DNA of 64,000 bases from Fibrobacter sp. UBA4297. Lineage in GTDB: Bacteria > Fibrobacterota > Fibrobacteria > Fibrobacterales > Fibrobacteraceae. How positions within the stretch are numbered: the first letter of the stretch is position 1; each line of letters opens with the position of its first letter. The stretch covers positions 155,873 through 219,872 of the forward strand of contig NZ_DGUZ01000023.1 of NCBI RefSeq assembly GCF_002394865.1, given 5' to 3'. Of the stretch, positions 41,138 through 49,220 are shown piece after piece. A program made the position numbers and the translations under genes. Under the pieces are notes generated by a model. It saw only the letters and a list, made by a program, of their open reading frames with translations, ran no database searches and was not told where the DNA came from.

Positions 41138-41879
41138 TTAATCATATATCAAGTCACCTCTAGCCTCATTTTTGATTTGCATATTCAACGCACCAGTGCC
41201 TTCGTGTGGCGAATCAAGCCGTAATTATCTTGTCAACATCACCATTATAAAAGTTACCTTGCACATATTCGCGAGAAGCAACACCGCCCATGGAATGAGA
41301 AACCAGAATATATCTCGAAGGAATCTTGCGATAAGAATCAACATCATCTTTTCTTAACGTGTCAAGTTTGTTCTGCCCCTTTGCGTGAACCTCCTGTATT
41401 TCTTCAAAAAGCGAACGACGTGCAGAACATTTATTACTTCCCTTCCATGTTCTCTTACCGATTTCGTTACCGTTATTGGAAGGTGAGTTTGCTGGATTTG
41501 TAAAAGGACGCTGGAGATATACAAGCCACTCATAATCCCCTTCAAACACGGTGTCCTGAATCCATGGTTTAAGTTCCGCAATCATCCCTGTAGCCGAAGA
41601 TGTTGAATCATCCGAAATCAAGCCCTCGGAGAACTTTCCGCCAATTCTCGTATTCGGACCACTAGATCCATGCCAATAATACTCATATGCGTCTTGATAT
41701 TTATCACTACTAAAGCCCATTTTTTCGTGCCTGATATCCCCGTTTTCACAATCTAATCCGCCCCAATGCGAGCCAGCACCATGGATGAGCACCAAATTGT
41801 ATTCGTTCAGCGATTCCATCGGAATGGCAATAGCAACTATTTTTAACGAAATCAACAAAAAGAGAACTTTCTTCAACAT
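41138..41879 (-). pseudogene. Frameshifted and 3'-truncated alpha/beta-hydrolase (lipase-like)
   Basis: The intact frame 41214-41879 codes for 221 residues: signal peptide, NLVLIHGAGSHWGG (oxyanion loop) and ILVSHSMGGVASREYV (nucleophile Ser), then stops after DVDKIITA. Removing one base of the GG at 41219-41220 lets the frame go on as LDSPHEGTGALNMQIKN..., the strand that follows in lipases of this kind. That frame stops at 41138, before the Asp and His of the triad could appear. So the gene is broken twice: by a +1 frameshift and by loss of the 3' part, unless the base is a sequencing error. Confidence 0.75.
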
Positions 41880-41916
41880 ATTATTCCTTCATCCCCTGTA
41901 AACAAAGGGTTAATTC

Positions 41917-42873
41917 CTATTTAATATTTTCTTCGGAATAGTAAACGGTATCTCCGGAACTCGGGTATAGCACAGTTCGATCTCTTGCAGGTAATTCAAA
42001 ATCAATTTCAAACAAGGGCTTATCACCAATTTTACCATCATCATACATCTTGTAAATATGGTGACCGACACCGATATAATTACCGTAAAAACGAAGACTA
42101 TAATTTGCACTCACATCTAACTGATAGGAACCTTTAGCCAAGGAATCCAATACATTTTTATTCTCATCGAAAAGGAAAATATCTCCTTTAGCCATCAGAC
42201 ATCTAAATTGTTTTTCCGTCCACCGGATATCGTTGCATTCAGCCATCCACGCAGATTCCCCTGTCGGCTCCCACCTCGCTATAGAATTCGGCACAATATT
42301 CCAAACATAAAAGAAACGACTTCTATATTCAAATCCCAACTTCATATCATGAAGAGACAAAATTTTTTTCCCTTTAAAGTTTTCATTGCGAAAGTCTACA
42401 AGATAATCCGTACTATCAATATCGCCAGACACTACATTCAACTTGACCACATTTCCACTTTGTGCGAATCTCCACTCCGAGGCCTTACTTAAATCTCCAG
42501 TTGCATAGTCGTCTTTGTTGAAGAAAAAAATCAAGCCATCCTCCACCTGATCCAAACTTTCCGATTTTTTATTTTCTGGGAAATCTATCTTCTTATATAC
42601 TGTATCCCTATTAACATTCACTAGGTACGCCAAATATTCCGTCACACGGGTTTCTTCGTCTTGTCCGTGAATATACGATGAATAGAATTCAACCGTTTCC
42701 CAATTGAAAAAATCCAACATTATAGTGCTATCATCGACCACGTAAAAATGATTGCCTATCGAAGTTCCACTATCAATGACTTTTTCATCGCTACAGCCCA
42801 TGCACCCCCACATGCCTACGCATACGAGAGCAGTCATCGCAACACCAATCAGTCTAAAAAATTCACCCTTCAT
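41917..42873 (-). CDS. Lipoprotein of unknown function, AT-rich
   Basis: A 318-residue lipoprotein (LIGVAMTALVCVGMWGCMGC, lipobox Cys about 24). The mature part is beta-rich, with many aromatic residues (SIMLDFFNWETVEFYSSYIH, FEYRSRFFYVWNIVPN) and ends in ...SGDTVYYSEENIK. It is upstream of the broken hydrolase by 37 bases and shares its AT-rich composition, so the two were probably one unit. No family recognised. Confidence 0.65.
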   Translation of the reverse strand: MKGEFFRLIGVAMTALVCVGMWGCMGCSDEKVIDSGTSIGNHFYVVDDSTIMLDFFNWETVEFYSSYIHGQDEETRVTEYLAYLVNVNRDTVYKKIDFPENKKSESLDQVEDGLIFFFNKDDYATGDLSKASEWRFAQSGNVVKLNVVSGDIDSTDYLVDFRNENFKGKKILSLHDMKLGFEYRSRFFYVWNIVPNSIARWEPTGESAWMAECNDIRWTEKQFRCLMAKGDIFLFDENKNVLDSLAKGSYQLDVSANYSLRFYGNYIGVGHHIYKMYDDGKIGDKPLFEIDFELPARDRTVLYPSSGDTVYYSEENIK

Positions 42874-43256
42874 AAAATCCCTCCCTTGCCGTTTTAAAAC
42901 AGACAGGAAACAAATTCATCCAATGTAAATATAAATAATAATCCGAACAAAATTAAATAAGAGATTTTGCCGACAGCCCATCCCAACCAAATGCAAGTTC
43001 ATCTATGTTTAAAATTTTCCAATGTAAATTTACATATAAAAGTGTTATAGACTTCACTGGATCCTTCCGCCTACGGCGTCAGGATGACGGCAAAAAAGGA
43101 GATGCCCGATCAAGTCGGGCATGACAGAGCAATAAACAAAATTCAACCGGATCCTTCACCCTTTGGGTTCAGGATGACGTCAAAAAGGCGATGCCCGTTC
43201 GGAGGCGGGCATGACAAAGTGCAACCGGCTATCAACTAGTAACCAATGACTAACAG
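42874..43256. repeat. Spacer of 383 bases made mostly of B-A-B-A palindromic repeats and heptamers
   Basis: Order: type B (43058-43089, CTGGATCCTTCCGCCTACGG...), type A (43096-43126, GGAGATGCCCGATCAAGTCG...), type B (43147-43180), type A (43186-43216, GATGCCCGTTCGGAGGCGGG...), then heptamer-like ACTAGTAACCAATGACTAAC (43235-43254) up to the stop codon of the PBP4 gene. The part 42874-43050 is AT-rich and shows nothing else I can name. Confidence 0.8.
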
Positions 43257-45398
43257 CTAGTGCTGAATGAATTTAAAGAACGTGACGCCGGGGACTTTGC
43301 GGGTCTGCAAGTATTCGGCGAGCGGGACTTCCACGACTTGCTTCTTTTGCGATGACGCATGGCGCAGTACCGGCTTTTGTCCCGGATTGAAAATCACAAA
43401 TCCCGTATGCGTGAGGTCAATTTTGTCTGACGTCCCGACAATTCCAACGCCAAGAACCTTCATTGCGCCCTTGTACGTCTTCTTTGCCATTTCAATAGCC
43501 TTGTCCAGCGGCATATAGCGAACTTTGACCGGCTTTTCCTTGCCCGTATATTTCAACTTGTGGTTTGCAAAGAACTCTTTCTTGGGCATCGTGCGTTCTA
43601 CAGAAACTTCGTTTTCCATCGGAATGACCTTGGCATACTTGCCCTCGCCAATCCAGTCGTCGAGCAGGTAGTGTTTGCGATTGAGGTAACTCACCTTGCC
43701 GCCTTTGTAGCGGAGGCGTTGCAGTTGCCTGTACAGAGACTTTTCGCTTTTCGCCATTGCAAGGGCTACGACATGCTCCAAGTACGTCACGCAATCGACA
43801 GAGTCCAGATAAACTAGCGGCTTATCTTCAACCGTATCCAGATGGCCTTCGCCCATCGGGCCTAGCTTGTAAGGAGTCCCAATCAGGCGCTTCGAGAAAT
43901 AATCCAGGCGTTTGTTGAGCCCGCTTATGCCCTGGGCATCGAGCCAAAGCGTTTTCATTTGCAAAAGCGACTTGTAATTATTGTTGGTGTAGCTGATAAG
44001 GCGCATCCAAAGCGTATCGAGAACGTCCTTGCTCTTGTAATCTGGATTGGTATTGGTGCCGTTCAGGTACATGGCCGCCGTAAGCGTATCGCCATCCACC
44101 GTATAAATGTAACCGACCAAGCCGTGAACTTCTGCAATGTAGCCAGTCTTGAACCGCGTAAGCCACGGAGCTTCAAAATCAACCATGCGCTTTGCACCGG
44201 AACCCACGCCCGGGCTTGCAAAACTGTTGATATAGTAGGCGCCCTTCGGATGGCGAGCCATCTTTGCAAGTAATCTCGTGACCGTCGACGGTTTCACCTT
44301 GTTTTCAGGAGAAAGCCCGCTGCCGTCCCACACGTCAAAATCAGTCGGATTGAGTCCAATATCCAAAAGGAACTTGCGTTCCGCCTTGCGGCCACCCTCG
44401 ACGCTACCTTCGCCTGCAATCTGCGCCCCGAGATTTCTCAACAGCGTCTCGGCATGGAAATTCTGGCTGCGCTGATTGATTTCATCGAGAATGCTCAAGA
44501 GTGGCGCAGCCGAATACGAAAAACGTTTCAGCTCGCTATCGGAAGCAATCGTCGCATCTTCTTTAAAGACGATGCCACGGTCCTTGAGCGCATACATGAA
44601 CGCCGCCCTGAAATATCCAATCGGATTACGGATCGGGAGCACCATGCTCGCAGAATCAACATCTTCGCCAATCGTCCCGCCAAGCGTAATGATGGACTTG
44701 TCGGGGTCAATGGAATACACCCACTTTTTCTTGAGACCCTTGACGGTCTTTAAGTTGTTTACAACCTTGACGTAGCCCACATCGGGCTGTAACGACACGA
44801 CCGCCGTATCGCCACGGAAATACCCCGGCCAGAAGCGGACCGTCACGCAGTTGTCATTGAACCCGAGCGGGCCAATTTCGGCACCGTACCAGGAATCGTA
44901 ATAATTGCGGCGCCAATTCTCCGCCTTCCACGGACCCGTATAGTAACTCGTATCCAGGTCAATTCGTCCAACGATGGTATCGATATTCATTGCACGCAAA
45001 GAATCGGCCATGTTGTTCAAAATGTAGAACGGGTCGTCGTAATACCTCGCCGAAATGTTCGGGTCGCCTTCGCCACGAATCTTAAGCGACCCCGTAAGCG
45101 TGCGCTTTTTAATTTCGCCAAGCACCGTCATTTCGGTTTTCGGCTCGTAATCAAGCGGCAAAAAATGGATTGCGGCAGCAGTCGTCAAGGTTTTAAGCGT
45201 ACTTGCCGGCGTAAACATTTCATTTCCGTTTACGTTGCCAATTTCCTTGCCCGTCTTCACAGAGCGCAAAGACATCCCAAAAGTCGTCCCCGGCAAAAGC
45301 GAATCGACATAGTTTTTGTAAGAGGCCACGTTGACATGTGCAAAAAGCGGTGCCACCAAAAACGGCAACAATGAGGCGACTTTAAACAACTTATTCAT
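43257..45398 (-). CDS. dacB: PBP4-type D-Ala-D-Ala carboxypeptidase fused to a DUF1460 amidase-like domain
   Basis: A 713-residue exported protein (signal 1-20). Residues 25-490 are an S13 peptidase: ASTLKT (Ser 66, Lys 69), SQN (311-313) and KTG (417-419), which trims peptidoglycan D-Ala-D-Ala ends or cross-links. Residues about 505-713 form a second domain: GTPYKLG, LDSVDCVTYLEHV (Cys 536), HTGFVIF (His 664) and LRHASS (His 680). This fits DUF1460, an NlpC/P60-related N-acetylmuramoyl-L-alanine amidase-like family. Both domains appear intact. The pair would let one protein cut two sites of the wall peptide. Confidence 0.88.
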   Translation of the reverse strand: MNKLFKVASLLPFLVAPLFAHVNVASYKNYVDSLLPGTTFGMSLRSVKTGKEIGNVNGNEMFTPASTLKTLTTAAAIHFLPLDYEPKTEMTVLGEIKKRTLTGSLKIRGEGDPNISARYYDDPFYILNNMADSLRAMNIDTIVGRIDLDTSYYTGPWKAENWRRNYYDSWYGAEIGPLGFNDNCVTVRFWPGYFRGDTAVVSLQPDVGYVKVVNNLKTVKGLKKKWVYSIDPDKSIITLGGTIGEDVDSASMVLPIRNPIGYFRAAFMYALKDRGIVFKEDATIASDSELKRFSYSAAPLLSILDEINQRSQNFHAETLLRNLGAQIAGEGSVEGGRKAERKFLLDIGLNPTDFDVWDGSGLSPENKVKPSTVTRLLAKMARHPKGAYYINSFASPGVGSGAKRMVDFEAPWLTRFKTGYIAEVHGLVGYIYTVDGDTLTAAMYLNGTNTNPDYKSKDVLDTLWMRLISYTNNNYKSLLQMKTLWLDAQGISGLNKRLDYFSKRLIGTPYKLGPMGEGHLDTVEDKPLVYLDSVDCVTYLEHVVALAMAKSEKSLYRQLQRLRYKGGKVSYLNRKHYLLDDWIGEGKYAKVIPMENEVSVERTMPKKEFFANHKLKYTGKEKPVKVRYMPLDKAIEMAKKTYKGAMKVLGVGIVGTSDKIDLTHTGFVIFNPGQKPVLRHASSQKKQVVEVPLAEYLQTRKVPGVTFFKFIQH

Positions 45399-45407
45399 GA
45401 GCGAAAA

Positions 45408-47000
45408 CTACTTTTTTCTTCTTCTAAAGCAAGTGACGAGAACGCAAATCACCAAAATTCCTGCACCAACCGAAATGAGCAAATACTTAGATGCATCAAG
45501 CCAATCCTTGAATTCATCTGCCGAAGGGTGTTCGTTACGGCCAATGATATTCGCTACATTTTTCGGATAAATTTCTTTATAATCATAAAGGAAGAACTGC
45601 TGAGCCCAATGCATCCGTTCCGAGCCTTCTAAAGTATCGGGGAAATTCAAAATCTCATTGATTTTTGCATTAGCTTCGTAGACCATCTGGGCAAGGGCGG
45701 CACTGCGTTTTTTCTTGTGCTTCGTATTCACAAACAATGCGCCCATGCTGTTCGAAAGGTCAATCAGGACTTTTTCGACCTCGCCCCATTCCGGGATATT
45801 CGGGAAGCTGCGGCTATGCTCGAGTTCAGCAACAATCTTGGAATAACGAGAATCGCGATTCCAGATGTGGAGAATGCTGCGGTCTGCAGGCAAGAACCCG
45901 ACCTGGCGCGAGAAAGCATCGATATTGTCGGCACGGAGCATGTAGGCAAGCAGCTGTTCGGCAAGCGCATACTTGGAGGTATCCTTCTTGTTGCCAAGCG
46001 CCAAATGGCTCCCGCCCATGAAAGAGAACCTTCCGAAAGGCCCGGCGGGCAAAACCATCACCTTGATTCCATCTTTTGCAATCGAGGAATTTGCAAGGCC
46101 GCCCGCCTGTTCCGGGAATTCCAGTTGCTTTATCAATTCAGACGTGCCGTAATGGAATACGCGTTCCGAGCGCACGAAGCCGTCGGCATTGTCCGATGAA
46201 TTTTCATACAAGCTATGAGGCGCCATCTGCGCGTCACCCATAATTTTTGCATAAAGAGCAAGACCGACAAGTGTATTCGAATCCAGAAGCGCACTGCGGT
46301 AACCCTTGCCTGATGGCACCACGAAATCGCCACCATAACTCCAGACAAACGGAGCCATGCACTGCTGGCCCGCCCAGTCGTCTTTACCGGGGAGTGTAAA
46401 CGGAGTCACCTTGACTCCACTTTCCGTCTTCATGTCCGAATTTGCAATTGTCTTCAGCACGCCAAGGAACTGCGGGTACGACTCGAGATCGGATTCTTCA
46501 AACCCGAGTTCGCGCCAAATGCGTTCGTTCACAAAAAAGCCGCGAACATCAATAAACCACGGCACCGCATACGTCTCGGGCTTTCCAGAAATATGCGTAC
46601 TGCGAAGCCCCTCGCCCAAGAACCGAGCCGAATCAATCTGCGGCATCAAGTAATCAATCGGGCGGATATGGCCAGCCGACGCAAAATGCGGAACCCATGT
46701 GGAACCGAGCTGAATCACGTCAGGAGCGACATCGTTCGAATCAGTAAACGCGCGCGTAATCCTGTTGAACGCCTCGCCCCAGCTAAGCGAGGTTAACTTG
46801 ACCGGGATTCCCGTCTCGCGATAGAACTTTTTCACAAGCCGGTGCATGGCGTTTTTCGAACCGAGGCCATTGTCCATGATCCAAATCGAAAGCGTATCCG
46901 TCGCCGTAGCGGGGGCAGCAAGAGCGCCAAACACGAGGCCAGCGCAGACTACTAGCCGAGCAAAACTCGTGGAAACTATCTTCGAGACGAGGCTTATCAT
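45408..47000 (-). CDS. Extracellular solute-binding protein with C-terminal membrane anchor, no transporter partner
   Basis: A 530-residue protein: signal peptide (to about ATATDT), then a family 1 solute-binding fold (TLSIWIMDNGLGSKNAMHRL, DVIQLGSTWVPHFASAGHIR, YAVPWFIDVRGFFVNERIW, GFLPADRSIL) typical of sugar ABC systems. Its last 25 residues are a membrane helix followed by FRRRKK, so the protein would stay anchored to the inner membrane. No permease or ATPase gene is near: neighbours are dacB and aroA. It may serve as a sugar sensor or as an unusual tethered binding protein. Confidence 0.82.
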   Translation of the reverse strand: MISLVSKIVSTSFARLVVCAGLVFGALAAPATATDTLSIWIMDNGLGSKNAMHRLVKKFYRETGIPVKLTSLSWGEAFNRITRAFTDSNDVAPDVIQLGSTWVPHFASAGHIRPIDYLMPQIDSARFLGEGLRSTHISGKPETYAVPWFIDVRGFFVNERIWRELGFEESDLESYPQFLGVLKTIANSDMKTESGVKVTPFTLPGKDDWAGQQCMAPFVWSYGGDFVVPSGKGYRSALLDSNTLVGLALYAKIMGDAQMAPHSLYENSSDNADGFVRSERVFHYGTSELIKQLEFPEQAGGLANSSIAKDGIKVMVLPAGPFGRFSFMGGSHLALGNKKDTSKYALAEQLLAYMLRADNIDAFSRQVGFLPADRSILHIWNRDSRYSKIVAELEHSRSFPNIPEWGEVEKVLIDLSNSMGALFVNTKHKKKRSAALAQMVYEANAKINEILNFPDTLEGSERMHWAQQFFLYDYKEIYPKNVANIIGRNEHPSADEFKDWLDASKYLLISVGAGILVICVLVTCFRRRKK

Positions 47001-48325
47001 TGAGCGAGTCTTCCGAAATCTTCAAAGAATTGGGGATAAGTCTTGTTCACACACGCAGGGTCGAGAATCTTGATGGGCACGCCACCGAGAGAGACAAGGC
47101 TAAAGCACATCGCCATGCGGTGGTCATTGTAAGTTTCAATCGTCGCCGGTTGCAATTGCGCGGGCGGTTCAATCGTAATTGAATCCATGTCAGAAGAAAC
47201 CGTTGCACCAACTTTGCGGAGTTCTGCAACCATGGCTGCAATGCGGTCGGTCTCTTTCACGCGCCAGCTGCCAATGCCGCGAATCGTCGTCGGAGCGTCC
47301 GCAAACAGGGCAAGCACGGCAAGCGTCATGGCGGCATCAGGAATTTCAACAGCACTAAAATCACCTAAGCTCTGTAAGCGTCGATTTTTAGGACCCTTGC
47401 AGATAATGCACTTTTCGCCACTGGGTTCCACACTCGGGGTAACTTCGGCACCCATGCGCTTTAGAACATCGATAAAGGCGATATCGCCCTGGATACTGCC
47501 TTCGCCGATTCCCAAGACTTTAACTTCACCGCCAGAAATTGCGGCAGCGGCAAGGGGGTACGTCGCAGAGCTTGCATCGCCTTCGACATAATAGTCACCA
47601 GGGCTCTGGTAAACACCCTGCGGCACGTAGAAGTCCGTCAGGTCATCGTGGCGCACGTTCACGCCAAAGCACTTCATCACGTCGAGCGTGAGTTCAATGT
47701 ACGGTGCAGAAATCAGCTCGCCTTCCACATGGATGTGGAGCGGGGTCTTACAGTACGGAGCGCAAATCAAAAGGGCCGTGAGGTACTGGCTCGAAATGTT
47801 ACCGCGAACGCTCACATCGCCACCCTTGAGGCCATCGGCCTTGATGCGGACCGGCGGGTAGCCTTCGGATTCCAGATACTTGATGTCGGCACCAAGCGTA
47901 CTGAGCGCATCGACCAAGTCGCGAATCGGGCGTTCGCCCATGCGTTCTTCGCCACGCAAAATGAACTTGCCCCAACCAAGCGAAAGCGCGGCCGTCAAGG
48001 AGCGCATCGCCGTGCCGGCATTCCCAAGATAAAGCTCCACCGGGAAATTGCCCGCGTCAAACGGCTTGCCATGCCCTTCAATAACGGCGTCCGTAAAATC
48101 GTCCGAAAATTCGACCTTCACGCCAAGACGTTTTAAAGCCTCGCCCATATAGCGAGTATCGTCGCTACGCAGCAGGTTGTGCAAGCGAGTTGTCCCGTTA
48201 GCAATGGCCGAAATCAAAAGCACTCGATTAGTAATGCTTTTGGACCCCGGAACACGGATAGAGCCATTAAAAGAATGATAAGCGTCAAGCTGTTTAAAAC
48301 TAGGGCGAAATTGAGAGTCGTTCAT
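46997..48325 (-). CDS. aroA: 3-phosphoshikimate 1-carboxyvinyltransferase (EPSP synthase)
   Basis: A 442-residue enzyme of the shikimate pathway that adds enolpyruvate to shikimate 3-phosphate. Conserved segments: GSIRVPGSKSITNRVLLISA, LYLGNAGTAMRSLTA, DGDASSATYPLAAAA-like VEGDASSATYPL, KETDRIAAMVAELRKVG and YNDHRMAMCFSL. ATG 48325 gives a normal N-terminus; upstream in-frame starts add a non-conserved leader. TATAAT lies 9 bases before this ATG on the coding strand. 4-base overlap with the solute-binding gene (ATGA). Confidence 0.95.
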   Translation of the reverse strand: MNDSQFRPSFKQLDAYHSFNGSIRVPGSKSITNRVLLISAIANGTTRLHNLLRSDDTRYMGEALKRLGVKVEFSDDFTDAVIEGHGKPFDAGNFPVELYLGNAGTAMRSLTAALSLGWGKFILRGEERMGERPIRDLVDALSTLGADIKYLESEGYPPVRIKADGLKGGDVSVRGNISSQYLTALLICAPYCKTPLHIHVEGELISAPYIELTLDVMKCFGVNVRHDDLTDFYVPQGVYQSPGDYYVEGDASSATYPLAAAAISGGEVKVLGIGEGSIQGDIAFIDVLKRMGAEVTPSVEPSGEKCIICKGPKNRRLQSLGDFSAVEIPDAAMTLAVLALFADAPTTIRGIGSWRVKETDRIAAMVAELRKVGATVSSDMDSITIEPPAQLQPATIETYNDHRMAMCFSLVSLGGVPIKILDPACVNKTYPQFFEDFGRLAQ

Positions 48326-48414
48326 ACAAGAAAAATTATACATTATTATCATACCGTGTTTTTTCGCAGGCGTCCAAAGCGAGTCGAAAATCACACAACC
48401 ACGTGAGGAATATC
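48326..48414. promoter_or_regulatory. Divergent promoter region aroA / thioesterase
   Basis: An 89-base spacer between divergent genes. On the minus strand, TATAAT (48335-48340) lies so near the aroA ATG that a leaderless or near-leaderless transcript is possible. No good -35 hexamer is seen at 16-18 bases. The plus-strand gene has a GAGGA ribosome site. Confidence 0.35.
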
Positions 48415-49161
48415 ATGGAACCGGAAGTCACCACCAAAAATTTTGAAGTACGTTTCTCGGACTGCGACCACCACAGCCGACTCAAACTTTCAAATCTCTT
48501 CTTGTTCATGGAAGAAACCGCCATCGCCGATGCCGAACAGAACGGCTTTGGGATATGGAAGATGATGAAGGCTGGCTACACCACGGTCATCACGCGACTG
48601 AAGATCCGCCTGTTGCACCACCCGGTCTGGGGCGAAAAGCTCTCCATTTCCACATGGGCTAAAGACATCATCAAGGACAAAGTTTGTCTTAAGGATTATT
48701 CCATTCTCGATGCGCAGGGGCATTCCATCGCGCAGGCAACCTCTTCGTGGCTCTTGGTAAACATGAAAACTGGCAAGGCCGAAAATCCAGCCAACTCGCC
48801 ATACCCCATTCCGCTGATTCCGGGCAAGAACGCACTCCCCGAAATGATGGACATTCTTGATCCGCAAGTGGAGCCAAAGGTTATCGCCCAGGAAACGGCA
48901 AAATACAGCGACCTGGACATGAACAAGCATGTGAACCACTGCCGCTATGTAGAATGGGTGATGGACTCACTCGATCCGGATGAACTCAGAACAAGAAGAA
49001 TCCGTTCGATACAGATAAACTACATTACACAAATTCCGCTCGGTGGGAAAGTGAATGTCGTGAGGTTCAAGAACACGAACCACCACGCCTACTTTTTCGG
49101 GATGAACGCCGACGACATGACTCAATGCCATTTCCAGGCAAGAATCGGATTTGCGGACTAA
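48415..49161 (+). CDS. Acyl-ACP thioesterase
   Basis: A 248-residue double hot-dog thioesterase that releases fatty acids from acyl carrier protein. N-terminal half FEVRFSDCDHHSRLKLSNLF and WAKDIIKDKVCLKDY; C-terminal half KYSDLDMNKHVNHCRYVEWV, with the NKHVNHCRYVEW active-site segment of the FatA/FatB type. ATG 48415 has a GAGGA site 7 bases upstream; the upstream GTG (48403) is less likely. Stands alone, divergent from aroA. Confidence 0.88.
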   Translation: MEPEVTTKNFEVRFSDCDHHSRLKLSNLFLFMEETAIADAEQNGFGIWKMMKAGYTTVITRLKIRLLHHPVWGEKLSISTWAKDIIKDKVCLKDYSILDAQGHSIAQATSSWLLVNMKTGKAENPANSPYPIPLIPGKNALPEMMDILDPQVEPKVIAQETAKYSDLDMNKHVNHCRYVEWVMDSLDPDELRTRRIRSIQINYITQIPLGGKVNVVRFKNTNHHAYFFGMNADDMTQCHFQARIGFAD

Positions 49162-49166
49162 ATCAG

Positions 49167-49216
49167 ACGAAAGAACGTCGCTTCGCGACTACAGACGAAA
49201 GACGAGAGAAAGCAAT
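49167..49216. repeat. Degenerate 7-bp tandem repeats between convergent genes
   Basis: CAGACGAAAGAACGTCGCTT then CGCGACTACAGACGAAAGAC and GAGAGAAAG: units like AGACGAA repeated about every 7 bases, with a small GTCGCTTCGCGAC palindrome in the middle. The spacer holds no other visible terminator. Confidence 0.6.
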
Positions 49217-49220
49217 TTCC

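Noticed and set aside
43056..43216. Possible CRISPR array because of repeated palindromes at near-regular spacing
   Set aside because: Only two copies of each of two different repeats, with imperfect identity, no unique spacers of constant length and no cas genes. They are intergenic palindromic repeats.
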